64,000 bases of DNA from Bacteroidota bacterium (GTDB lineage Bacteria; Bacteroidota; Bacteroidia; B-17B0; Aurantibacillaceae), in the NCBI GenBank assembly GCA_018267475.1, contig JAFDYI010000005.1, positions 62,001 to 126,000 on the forward strand, written 5' to 3'. The translations under genes were made by a program, and so were the position numbers. Every line of letters starts with the position of its first letter. Position 1 is the stretch's first letter. The notes beneath the pieces were generated by a model. It had not been told where the DNA came from, made no database searches, and saw nothing but the letters and a program-made list of their open reading frames with translations. Shown piece by piece: positions 33,466 to 41,255 of this stretch.

Positions 33466-33613
33466 TCGTTACGAATGTAAGCATAAAAAACAATACCCAA
33501 AATAAACTTAGACAAAAATAGTTTTTTAGCCTACTAAGAGTGCAAAGACAGCCTTTTCTTTTACCTTACCAACCCCCAGATCGAAGTATTCAAACATTTT
33601 TCAGATAAAAAAT

Positions 33614-36556
33614 CTATCTGCTAATAATCACCTTTCCGGTATTGGCGGTGCCGGCAGGGCTTAGCACTTTGTATATATACACTCCTTCGGTCAAATCGCT
33701 TATATCAAGCGTGGTGGTGCTAAAGTTGTTGGCCGAAGCATTGGCTTGAATGGTTTTAACGGTTTGCCCTAAAATGTTGTTTAACGCAATGCAGTACGAG
33801 CCGGGTTGAGCTGCTTGAAACGAAAAAACAAGAGTGCTTTGTGCTGGGTTGGGGTGCACCAAAAAGTGTTGCAAGGTTTTAATATCGTTTATACCTAAGG
33901 GAAGTCCGTTGTAGCGCGCATAAGCCGTATCAGACTGAACTTGCAAATCGGCTAAGTTATCGCCTGCTAAAAGGGCAAAGGCTATTTTTATAGAATCGCC
34001 GGAGGTAATAGTAAAGGGGCCGGAACTCATTACGTTGCATACATCATCTCCCGTAGATGCCGTATTTCCCGCTTGTGCCCGCATGGTGGATAGGGTAGTG
34101 TATTTTTGGGCTTTGGTAAAACCGGCCGACGTAGTAATATCTACACCGCCGCCGCCACCCGACACATTATCTATAGCATAAAAATTAGCAGGGGTATTGC
34201 TTACTAAACGAATGCCGGCATAATCGGGAGTGCCTGTGGTGGACCAAGAATAGCCCATTTTTCTACCTGTATCATAATTAGATTTATTGTTGGTAGCCGT
34301 AGAAGCATCAATATCCCAATCGGCAAAAATACCGGCGTACAAATTAGTAAGAGAGGAAGCGCCCGTGTTTTTTATGATATACTCTACAATAACAAACTTG
34401 CTGCTGCCAATAGACGACCAGGCATAGGCATTTTCGTGTACTAATACATTTTGTACAGGCGATGCGTGGCTGTCGTTTATCTTGGCCGACACATCAAAGT
34501 TAGACACTACAGAGGGTATCACTTTTTGAGCGATGGCTACCGTAGCAAAATCGGCATCAGAAGCCGAAGCGTTGGTGCCGCGTACGCAATCAGAAACGGC
34601 TGTGGCCGAGGTGCCTACCATTAAGCCTGCTTCGTACAACAAATTATCGTTATTATAAGCAAAGCCCATACCCCCTACTTCGCCATCTTGCCTCCATCCT
34701 ATTTTGCCATTGCTGGTAATGGTGGTATGCACGCTGTTAATGGTAATGTTTACATAATCCGGATTTAAGGTAAGGGTAATAAAATAGTTTCGGGTATAGG
34801 CCCCATCGGTTATTTGCACTTGAAAAACAGCGGCCGTGTTGTTGGGTACGTTTCCTATTTTATACGCAAAAGGAGTGCTGTGGTTGTTTTTAGACGTGCT
34901 GCTGCCCATTACCCCTAAAGCATACGAAGTATTGATAGCCGTAAGGTACGAGCCGCCCGCCACTACCGTGATATTAGCCATAGCCGCGCTGCTGGTAGGG
35001 TTTAAGTAATTTACAAAAGTACCTCCTATAAAAAGCGTATCGCCTTGAGTAAACATAAGGGCGTTGTGGTCGGTAATGCTATCGGCGGTGAACACTACCG
35101 ATTCGCCTTGTGCAGGCACTGCCGATGTTACCGCGGCAAATAAATTTAAACGACCGGTGCCCAACAAGTTGGTATAAGGGGCGTTGGCCGATACGGTATA
35201 GATGTTGTCGGTAGTAGAGATAACGCGCTGTGCTGCTTGCATGCCGGTATAGGTTGGGTACTTGGCCAGCACTAAGGCAATGCCTCCTGAAGTGATGGGT
35301 GTGGCCATGGAGGTGCCGCTTAGGTAGGTGTATGTTTGCGAGTACAAAGTATTGTATATGTTATCGCCGGGCGCGCATAAATCAACTGTATAATTAAAGT
35401 TAGAAAAACTGGCTTTGTTATCGTTGTTAGGCTCGGTAGCCCCTACCGAAACTACGTAGGTATATCCGGCGGGGTATGAAATTTCATTCATGCCATCGTT
35501 GCCTGCCGCCGCTACTACCACGCAATTATGGTTAATGGTAGCCGATGTAATGATAGATTGCTCGTAGCTGCTGCTGCCCGAGCCGCCCCAGGAGCAGTTA
35601 ATCACTTTTGCACCGTGCGTGGCTGCGTACTGTATGCCTTCATATCCTGTAATGATATAGCCCTCTCCGCCCGAACGGGTGTCGTTATCGGCAGCGCATT
35701 TCACTATAAGCAATTTGCATTTAAAGCCTACCCCTGCCACACCTATTCCATTGTTGGTGCAAGCGCTGGCATCGCCCGACACATGCGAGCCGTGTATGTT
35801 GTTGCTACCCATTATTTGAGGGTTGTTATCGCCTACAATGTTATTGTAATTGGCACCTGCCAAATCCCAACCGGTAAAATTATCGATGTAGCCGTCTAAA
35901 TCATTATCAATTCCATCAATAGTATCGTGGTAATTATGCTTGATGTTTCCCATCAAATCGGGGTGCGCTAAGTCAGAACCCGAATCTACAATGCCTATAA
36001 CCACGTTGGTATCGCCCTGGGTTCCGCCTGCCGACAAATCCCATGCGTTGTATGCTTTTATTTGGTTAAGGTAGTTGTATTGATTGGTTCCGCTGCCATT
36101 GGCATTGGGATCGTTGGGTGTAAAAACAGATGTTTTCCGTATGTATCTAGGTTCGGCATACTCAAAAATACCGGTGGCCAGCATGAGGTTGATGGCTTTT
36201 TCAATTCCGATGCTTTGGTTGCTAAAAAGCAGTTCGTAGGTAAGCGATAGGTCGGCGTAGGCTTGCCCCATTTTGTTATATTTTTCTTTTGGGGCTTGCT
36301 CCATTGGAAAAATTTTTGCCAACGAACTTACGCCTAGGTAATTTAATATCGGAGTAAGCTTGGAGTCGTTTATATAGCTAACGGTGCAATTGCTTCGGTA
36401 TGCTTCTTTTACTTTAAAAATAATATGCCCCCCCATGTAGTTTACCCCTTCTTTAAAAGAGGTATTAAGATGAAAAGGGGTGTGGATGGGCAGCCCATTG
36501 TGAGCAGTAAGTACGATACTAAACAACAAAGCCATTGAAATACTTATTTTTTTCAT
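33614..36556 (-). CDS. Secreted subtilisin-like S8 protease with T9SS sorting domain
   Basis: 980 residues. A signal peptide (about 1-20) and a propeptide (to ~150) precede the S8 domain. The catalytic residues are D191 in IGIVDSGSDLAHPD, H255 in NIHGSHVSG, and S416 in LSGTSMATP, with oxyanion N353 in AAGND. A long beta-rich region (about 480-890) follows, ending in a type A sorting domain (FLVHPNPAQSTLVF to KVIISR). It should be exported and act as a surface or extracellular protease. Promoter region includes an inverted repeat at 36584-36603. Confidence 0.92.
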   Translation of the reverse strand: MKKISISMALLFSIVLTAHNGLPIHTPFHLNTSFKEGVNYMGGHIIFKVKEAYRSNCTVSYINDSKLTPILNYLGVSSLAKIFPMEQAPKEKYNKMGQAYADLSLTYELLFSNQSIGIEKAINLMLATGIFEYAEPRYIRKTSVFTPNDPNANGSGTNQYNYLNQIKAYNAWDLSAGGTQGDTNVVIGIVDSGSDLAHPDLMGNIKHNYHDTIDGIDNDLDGYIDNFTGWDLAGANYNNIVGDNNPQIMGSNNIHGSHVSGDASACTNNGIGVAGVGFKCKLLIVKCAADNDTRSGGEGYIITGYEGIQYAATHGAKVINCSWGGSGSSSYEQSIITSATINHNCVVVAAAGNDGMNEISYPAGYTYVVSVGATEPNNDNKASFSNFNYTVDLCAPGDNIYNTLYSQTYTYLSGTSMATPITSGGIALVLAKYPTYTGMQAAQRVISTTDNIYTVSANAPYTNLLGTGRLNLFAAVTSAVPAQGESVVFTADSITDHNALMFTQGDTLFIGGTFVNYLNPTSSAAMANITVVAGGSYLTAINTSYALGVMGSSTSKNNHSTPFAYKIGNVPNNTAAVFQVQITDGAYTRNYFITLTLNPDYVNITINSVHTTITSNGKIGWRQDGEVGGMGFAYNNDNLLYEAGLMVGTSATAVSDCVRGTNASASDADFATVAIAQKVIPSVVSNFDVSAKINDSHASPVQNVLVHENAYAWSSIGSSKFVIVEYIIKNTGASSLTNLYAGIFADWDIDASTATNNKSNYDTGRKMGYSWSTTGTPDYAGIRLVSNTPANFYAIDNVSGGGGGVDITTSAGFTKAQKYTTLSTMRAQAGNTASTGDDVCNVMSSGPFTITSGDSIKIAFALLAGDNLADLQVQSDTAYARYNGLPLGINDIKTLQHFLVHPNPAQSTLVFSFQAAQPGSYCIALNNILGQTVKTIQANASANNFSTTTLDISDLTEGVYIYKVLSPAGTANTGKVIISR

Positions 36557-36583
36557 TTTAAAATGATTTTAATACTCGGCTAA

Positions 36584-36603
36584 TTTCGTAAAATTATACG
36601 AAA
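36584..36603. repeat. Inverted repeat at the protease promoter
   Basis: TTTCGTA (36584-36590) and TACGAAA (36597-36603) are perfect inverted copies with a 6-base AT spacer. The minus-strand sequence between reads like a -7 box (TAATTTTA), so binding there would block the protease promoter. Confidence 0.4.
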
Positions 36604-36625
36604 CAAAAAAATAGAGGGAGCTTAA

Positions 36626-36642
36626 AACCCAATAGGTGGGTT
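36626..36642 (-). terminator. Possible terminator of the HsdR-N-like gene
   Basis: Stem AACCCA/TGGGTT (36626-36631 with 36637-36642), followed on the minus strand by a short T run. The stem is only 6 bp, so it is weak. Confidence 0.35.
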
Positions 36643-36723
36643 ATTTTTTAAAAAATCCATTGCGAAATCCGCTCTATAAAGAGGCTCAACAAACCTTCTG
36701 CATTTGGGGTTTTAACCCATTTT

Positions 36724-37173
36724 TCACTTTATCTCGTTAAAGTCGGGCAGGTTTTCTAAAAAACGTATTTTATTTCCTTCGTTTTTCACCACCAAGTGAA
36801 ACATGCCATTGGTAAGCATGCTGTATGGTGCCTTTAAGCTAAGCTGATAGCGTGCCAGTTGGTTTGCTTCTTTTTGGGATAAATTTACTGATGGGGCCTT
36901 GCATTCCACCAACAAAAGAGGCTGCATGTTTTTATCGCGTGCCAAAATATCTACCCGCTTCGTTGTATTAAACAGTTCTATTTGTTTTTCTACTTCTATC
37001 AAACCGGGCATAAACTGCTTTCTCTTTATTAAAAAATAGAGCACACGCTGGCGCACCATCTCTTCGGGAGTAAAGGCTACATAGGTTTTTCGTATCAAAT
37101 CTAACACCTGCAACTGGTCTCCCTCTTTTTTTGTTTTAAAAGGGCAAGCCGGCATAGTAAAAAGTGCAAACAT
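36724..37173 (-). CDS. Lone type I restriction HsdR N-terminal (PD-D/ExK nuclease) domain protein
   Basis: 149 residues. The nuclease core is RVDILARDKNMQPLLLVECKAP, giving D75, E90 and K92 of the PD-(D/E)xK fold, with a following Gln in ARYQLS as in HsdR N-terminal domains. No helicase, methylase or specificity subunit is present, so it is not a full restriction system. Start 37173 is preferred over 37230. It diverges from AMP nucleosidase; the intergenic region is 47 bases. Small members of this kind are common in Bacteroidota and their role is not known to me. Confidence 0.8.
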   Translation of the reverse strand: MFALFTMPACPFKTKKEGDQLQVLDLIRKTYVAFTPEEMVRQRVLYFLIKRKQFMPGLIEVEKQIELFNTTKRVDILARDKNMQPLLLVECKAPSVNLSQKEANQLARYQLSLKAPYSMLTNGMFHLVVKNEGNKIRFLENLPDFNEIK

Positions 37174-37180
37174 TTTTTTA

Positions 37181-37188
37181 TATCTTTG
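37181..37188 (+). promoter_or_regulatory. Predicted -7 promoter box of amn
   Basis: TATCTTTG matches TAnnTTTG exactly; the ATG at 37221 follows after 32 bases. Confidence 0.5.
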
Positions 37189-37220
37189 AGTGCAAAGTAA
37201 ATCTAAAATTAAGACATAAA

Positions 37221-37997
37221 ATGAAAACAAAAGAAGAAATAGTGAACAATTGGCTGCCTCGCTACACAGGAGTGGCTATTGAAGATTTTGGCCAATATAT
37301 TATACTGGTTAATTTTAGCAGCTACGTGCACATGTTTGCCGAAAAGTATGGCGTGGAAGTAAAAGGAGGCAACCGTTCTATGATTAGTGCCACCGCCGAA
37401 AACATCAGTATTATTAACTTTGGTATAGGCTCGGCCAGCGCCGCCACCGCTATGGATTTACTTACTGCCATTCATCCCAAAGCGGTTTTATTTTTGGGTA
37501 AGTGCGGGGGCTTAAAAAAGAAAAACCACCTGGGTGATTTAATTTTACCTATTGCAGCCATTCGTGGCGAGGGCACCTCAAACGACTATTTTCCCGCCGA
37601 AGTACCTGCCCTACCCGCTTTTGCGTTGCAAAAAGTAATTTCGCATACCATACGTACCAACGCCCGCGATTATTGGACAGGCACCGTTTTTACTACCAAC
37701 CGCCGCGTGTGGGAACACGACGATGACTTTAAAGAGTACCTGCGCAAGTTGCGCTGTATGGCCATTGACATGGAAACCGCCACGATTTTCACCGTAGGCT
37801 TTCATAACGAAATACCTACCGGCGCCTTGCTTTTAGTGAGCGACCAGCCCATGATACCCGAAGGCGTAAAAACCGAAGAAAGCGATAAAAAAGTATCCGA
37901 AAAATTTCAAGAAGAACACCTGCGCTTTGGTATTGAATCGCTAAAAGAACTGATAAACAAAGGCGCTACCGTAAAACATTTAAAATTTGAAGAGTAA
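37221..37997 (+). CDS. amn: AMP nucleosidase (short Bacteroidota form)
   Basis: 258 residues of the purine phosphorylase/nucleosidase fold. INFGIGSASAATAMDLL, FLGKCGGLKKKNHLGDLILP and the C-terminal AIDMETATIF plus LLLVSDQPMIPEGVKT carry the base and ribose contacts. AMP nucleosidase cleaves AMP to adenine and ribose 5-phosphate and regulates adenylate pools. The form lacks the long N-terminal domain of the E. coli enzyme. Starts further upstream (37164) would precede the promoter; 37221 fits. Confidence 0.9.
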   Translation: MKTKEEIVNNWLPRYTGVAIEDFGQYIILVNFSSYVHMFAEKYGVEVKGGNRSMISATAENISIINFGIGSASAATAMDLLTAIHPKAVLFLGKCGGLKKKNHLGDLILPIAAIRGEGTSNDYFPAEVPALPAFALQKVISHTIRTNARDYWTGTVFTTNRRVWEHDDDFKEYLRKLRCMAIDMETATIFTVGFHNEIPTGALLLVSDQPMIPEGVKTEESDKKVSEKFQEEHLRFGIESLKELINKGATVKHLKFEE

Positions 37998-38072
37998 AAG
38001 CTGTTTTTAAACTGTACTTTTACCCCGCGAATAGAAATGTATATAGTGATCAAAAAAAAGGAATGTAGAGCT

Positions 38073-38819
38073 ATGAAAAAACGCATCGTGATGTTTTTAT
38101 GGAGTGTATTGGTGGTTAGCACGCTTTTAGCTCAAAGCAAACACAAAATAATGATTATTCCTTTTGAGTCAAAATTATATATGAGTCAGATAGACCACCG
38201 TATAAATGCAGAAACAAAACTAAACCAAAAGCAAATAAAAGATGAATTTAGAAGGTCTATAAATGTTGAATTAGCACAAGCTCTAAAACATCAGATGGAA
38301 TGCCTCGACCTACTAAAAGATACCATTAAATACAAAAAAGATTTAATAAACATATACAAAAACATTCGGTTTCATTACGAAAAAGTACCCAACCAAGCCA
38401 ACTACAAGCCACCCGTACCCGAAAAAAACAACAAAACAGCGAACATAAAAAACGGACAAGTGCTAAATGAAACCAGTACGGAAGAGCGTTTTATGAATGC
38501 AGAAATAACAAATGCAGCCCTCATTCCTACCTTATATGCTAAATATAAAACCGATTTATTTCTATTTATCAATCAGCTGGATATTATATCTACTGCCATT
38601 GATGAAATGGGCATGACATCAAACCGAAGCCTTAGCTTGCACTACACCGTTTACTCGGTAGATGCTAAAGAAATAAACTCCGGAATTAGTACGGTATCTT
38701 TTCCAAGCGATGCCAACAATCCGCGAAAAATAGCATCAGCATACATCAATAAAATAGCCTCCGAAATAGCGCAGCGCATTGCCCTTGCTTTAAATAAAAA
38801 AGACGCATTACCCCATTAA
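38073..38819 (+). CDS. Exported hypothetical protein
   Basis: 248 residues with a signal peptide (MKKRIVMFLWSVLVVSTLLAQS). The mature chain is polar and Lys/Asn-rich (about residues 55-140), then contains IINQLD, LHYTVYSVDAKEINSGIS and a C-terminal IASEIAQRIALALNK helix. I recognise no domain; by features it could be a periplasmic or outer-membrane-associated protein. It lies 75 bases after amn in the same direction and 56 before the DUF3108 gene, which has its own promoter. Confidence 0.6.
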   Translation: MKKRIVMFLWSVLVVSTLLAQSKHKIMIIPFESKLYMSQIDHRINAETKLNQKQIKDEFRRSINVELAQALKHQMECLDLLKDTIKYKKDLINIYKNIRFHYEKVPNQANYKPPVPEKNNKTANIKNGQVLNETSTEERFMNAEITNAALIPTLYAKYKTDLFLFINQLDIISTAIDEMGMTSNRSLSLHYTVYSVDAKEINSGISTVSFPSDANNPRKIASAYINKIASEIAQRIALALNKKDALPH

Positions 38820-38854
38820 CGTGTTTTTACCTGTTTTTTTAAAAAAAATGGCAC

Positions 38855-38862
38855 TACATTTG
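38855..38862 (+). promoter_or_regulatory. Predicted -7 promoter box of the DUF3108 gene
   Basis: TACATTTG matches TAnnTTTG exactly; the ATG at 38876 follows after 13 bases. Confidence 0.5.
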
Positions 38863-38875
38863 TATAACAAGAAAT

Positions 38876-39655
38876 ATGAGATGCCTGTTTACTTTTTTTG
38901 CCATCATGTTGTGTGTTTGTTCGAACCCCAAGGCACAAAGCCTGCCATTAAAAACAAATGCCGCCTTTAAAGAAGGCGAAACGCTAAGCTACCGTTTGCA
39001 TTACGGCTTAATTGATGCCGGTATTGCCACCATTCAAGTACTGCCCAATGTGCAATCTTTTGGGGGGCACCGTGTATATCATATTGTAGGCGATGGCTAT
39101 TCCCGCGGAGCGTTTAATTGGTTTTTTAAAGTGAAAGACCGCTACGAAACCTATATTGACGCTGATGCTTTAGTGCCTTGGTATTTTGTGCGGCACTGCA
39201 ACGAAGGGGGCTTTATCATCAATCAAAATTATGTGTTTAATCACTACGAAAAAAAAGTAGATATAGGCGATGGGAAAAACTATAGCGTTCCGCAAGATGT
39301 GCAAGATATGCTTTCCTCATTTTACTATGCACGCAACATCGATTACTCAAGTGCCAAAACAGGAGATGTTTTTTTAATTCCTAGTTTTGTAGATAAAGAA
39401 AATTGGACTCTAAAAATTAAATATGTAGGCAAAGAAACCATCAATACCGATGTGGGAAAATTTCGCTGCCTAAAGTTTAGACCTATTATACAAACAGGGC
39501 GTATTTTTAAAAAAGAAGAAGACCTAAATGTATGGATAACCGATGATAAAAACCACATTCCGATAAGGGCGCAAGCAAAAATTTTAGTAGGCTCCATAAA
39601 AATGGATTTAACCTCATACAACAATTTAGCCAACCCTCCTGCCCTAGAAAAATAA
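38876..39655 (+). CDS. DUF3108 domain protein, exported
   Basis: 259 residues with a signal peptide (about 1-20, ending in NPKAQS). The mature part matches DUF3108: FKEGETLSYRLHYGLIDAGIATIQVLP, YHIVGDGYSRGAFNWFFKVKDRYETYID, DVQDMLSSFYYARNIDYS and VGKFRCLKFRPIIQTGRIFKKEEDLNVWITDD. These are periplasmic beta proteins that resemble LolA-fold carriers; the role is not established. It has its own promoter. Confidence 0.88.
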   Translation: MRCLFTFFAIMLCVCSNPKAQSLPLKTNAAFKEGETLSYRLHYGLIDAGIATIQVLPNVQSFGGHRVYHIVGDGYSRGAFNWFFKVKDRYETYIDADALVPWYFVRHCNEGGFIINQNYVFNHYEKKVDIGDGKNYSVPQDVQDMLSSFYYARNIDYSSAKTGDVFLIPSFVDKENWTLKIKYVGKETINTDVGKFRCLKFRPIIQTGRIFKKEEDLNVWITDDKNHIPIRAQAKILVGSIKMDLTSYNNLANPPALEK

Positions 39656-39681
39656 ATTTTAAACAAGATTTTTGTTTTTGC

Positions 39682-39689
39682 TATCTTTA
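39682..39689 (+). promoter_or_regulatory. Possible -7 promoter box of the ABC permease gene
   Basis: TATCTTTA, one base off TAnnTTTG, ends 10 bases before the ATG at 39700. Confidence 0.35.
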
Positions 39690-39699
39690 CACTTTCATC

Positions 39700-40518
39700 A
39701 TGGAATTTGAAATAAAACCTCAAAAAAAATTCAGCTTAGGCTTGCGCGAACTATGGGAATACCGCGAGCTTTTCTATTTTTTTACTTGGCGCGACATAAA
39801 GGTAAAATACAAACAAACGGCTTTAGGGGTATTATGGGCTTTGTTTCAACCGGCTATTATGACCATGCTTTTTACCTTAGGGTTTGGAAAAATGATTTCA
39901 TCTAATTTTCATTTAGACCTACCCTACCCTATTTTTGCTTTAAGTGGATTTATATTGTGGAATGTTTTTTCAAGCGGTTTATCTAATGCCGGAAACAGCA
40001 TGGTAAATAATGCAAACATTATCAAAAAAATTTATTTTCCACGCTTGATAATCCCTATATCTTCTATTTTAGTTTCTGTAGTTGATTTTTTAATGGCTTT
40101 TTTAATATTTATTCCGGTACTTTATTATTTTAACTGCTCTTTTAATAAGTGGGCTATACTTTTTATTCCTTCAAGCGTTCTCTTAGCTTCAATAGCCACT
40201 TTTGGGTTAGGCACTTTTTTAGCCGCGGTAAACGTTAAATACCGCGATTTTAGATACATACTTCCTTTTTTTATCCAAGCTTTGTTATTTGCTACACCGG
40301 TTATTTATCCCATAAAGGTAAACGACAACCCCTTGTTTCAACTAATGCTAACGCTCAACCCGATGAATGCCCCTATTGCCTTTTTCAGAGCCGGAATAGG
40401 CACTAATTGTCTAGATGTATCTTCGGTTTTAAGCAGCTTACTGGTTTCTGTTTTGCTACTTGCTTTAGGTGTTTTTTACTTTAGAAAAACCGAGCATTAT
40501 TTTGCTGATTTAGCTTAG
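39700..40518 (+). CDS. ABC-2 permease for polysaccharide export (Wzm/KpsM/TagG type)
   Basis: 272 residues, about six membrane helices. The N-terminal ELWEYRELFYFFTWRDIKVKYKQTALGVLWALFQP and later IKKIYFPRLIIPIS and LNPMNAPIAFFRAG are conserved in Wzm-type permeases, which export O-antigen, capsule or teichoic-acid polymers with a Wzt-type ATPase. No Wzt gene accompanies it: the next gene is a convergent ATPase of a different type overlapping by 4 bases. Confidence 0.85.
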   Translation: MEFEIKPQKKFSLGLRELWEYRELFYFFTWRDIKVKYKQTALGVLWALFQPAIMTMLFTLGFGKMISSNFHLDLPYPIFALSGFILWNVFSSGLSNAGNSMVNNANIIKKIYFPRLIIPISSILVSVVDFLMAFLIFIPVLYYFNCSFNKWAILFIPSSVLLASIATFGLGTFLAAVNVKYRDFRYILPFFIQALLFATPVIYPIKVNDNPLFQLMLTLNPMNAPIAFFRAGIGTNCLDVSSVLSSLLVSVLLLALGVFYFRKTEHYFADLA

Positions 40519-41255
40519 GGTATCAAGTTTTTTACATACTCGTTATTCGGATTTTTTTTAATGCTTTTATAGGTTCCATACTGTATTATTTTTCCGTTTT
40601 TTACTACGCCTAAAAAATTTGCAGCACTCAGCACTTCGTCTAAGCGATGCGTAACAATGATACAAGAAGCCTTGTGTTGTTTTATTTTTTTCTTGATGTA
40701 TGTAAATATTTTTTCTTTCAGTATCACATCTAAGTTACTAAAGGGTTCATCTAATAAAAGAAGTTTGGGAAACACACACAAAGCTTTTGCTAAAGCCACT
40801 CGTTGCCTCTGTCCGTCAGATAAAGTGTTGGCTTTTTTATCTCTCAAAGATGTCATTTCTATAAGTCGTAATAATTCGTTTGCCTTTTTCATTTTATAGG
40901 CATCGCTAAAACCAACCAGGGGTTCTACCACATTTTCATACACCGTGTGATGTTCTAGCAGGGCGTATCCGGTGCTTACTAATTTCATGTTTTCATTACC
41001 TGGAATTAAATGAAAAGAGGGACCTAATACCGGCTTGTTTTCAAACAAAATAGTTCCCTCTTGCACATCGTGCAAGCCGTATATACATTTTAAAATGGTT
41101 GTTTTTCCGCTGCCGCTTTTACCAAGCAGTACTAAAGTTTCATTTTCTTGAAGCTGAAAAGAAATGTTTTTTAATCCTGAAAAAAGGGTTTCGTTTGGGT
41201 AATTAAAATATATTTTTTCTACAGATAGAAACTGTTTTTCTTTTTTGTTTTTCAT
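40515..41255 (-). CDS. ABC transporter ATP-binding protein, single domain
   Basis: 246 residues: Walker A GKSGSGKT (45-52), Q-loop region, signature LSDGQ (145-149), Walker B LLLLDE (165-170) and switch His in VTHRLDE. It reads like the PotA/MalK-like import ATPases but is short and lacks an extra C-terminal regulatory domain. No permease gene of matching type is in its unit: its start overlaps the stop of the upstream histidine kinase gene by 4 bases, so the two are translated together, an uncommon pairing. Its 3' end overlaps the convergent Wzm-like gene. Confidence 0.85.
   Translation of the reverse strand: MKNKKEKQFLSVEKIYFNYPNETLFSGLKNISFQLQENETLVLLGKSGSGKTTILKCIYGLHDVQEGTILFENKPVLGPSFHLIPGNENMKLVSTGYALLEHHTVYENVVEPLVGFSDAYKMKKANELLRLIEMTSLRDKKANTLSDGQRQRVALAKALCVFPKLLLLDEPFSNLDVILKEKIFTYIKKKIKQHKASCIIVTHRLDEVLSAANFLGVVKNGKIIQYGTYKSIKKNPNNEYVKNLIP

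Noticed and set aside
36701-36720. Possible hairpin GGGTT/AACCC before the nuclease-like gene stop
   Set aside because: The stem is short and lacks a T run; not counted as a terminator.
40515-40518. Overlap of the Wzm-like permease and ABC ATPase as a transporter operon
   Set aside because: The genes are on opposite strands and convergent, so they cannot be one transcript, and the ATPase is not Wzt-like.
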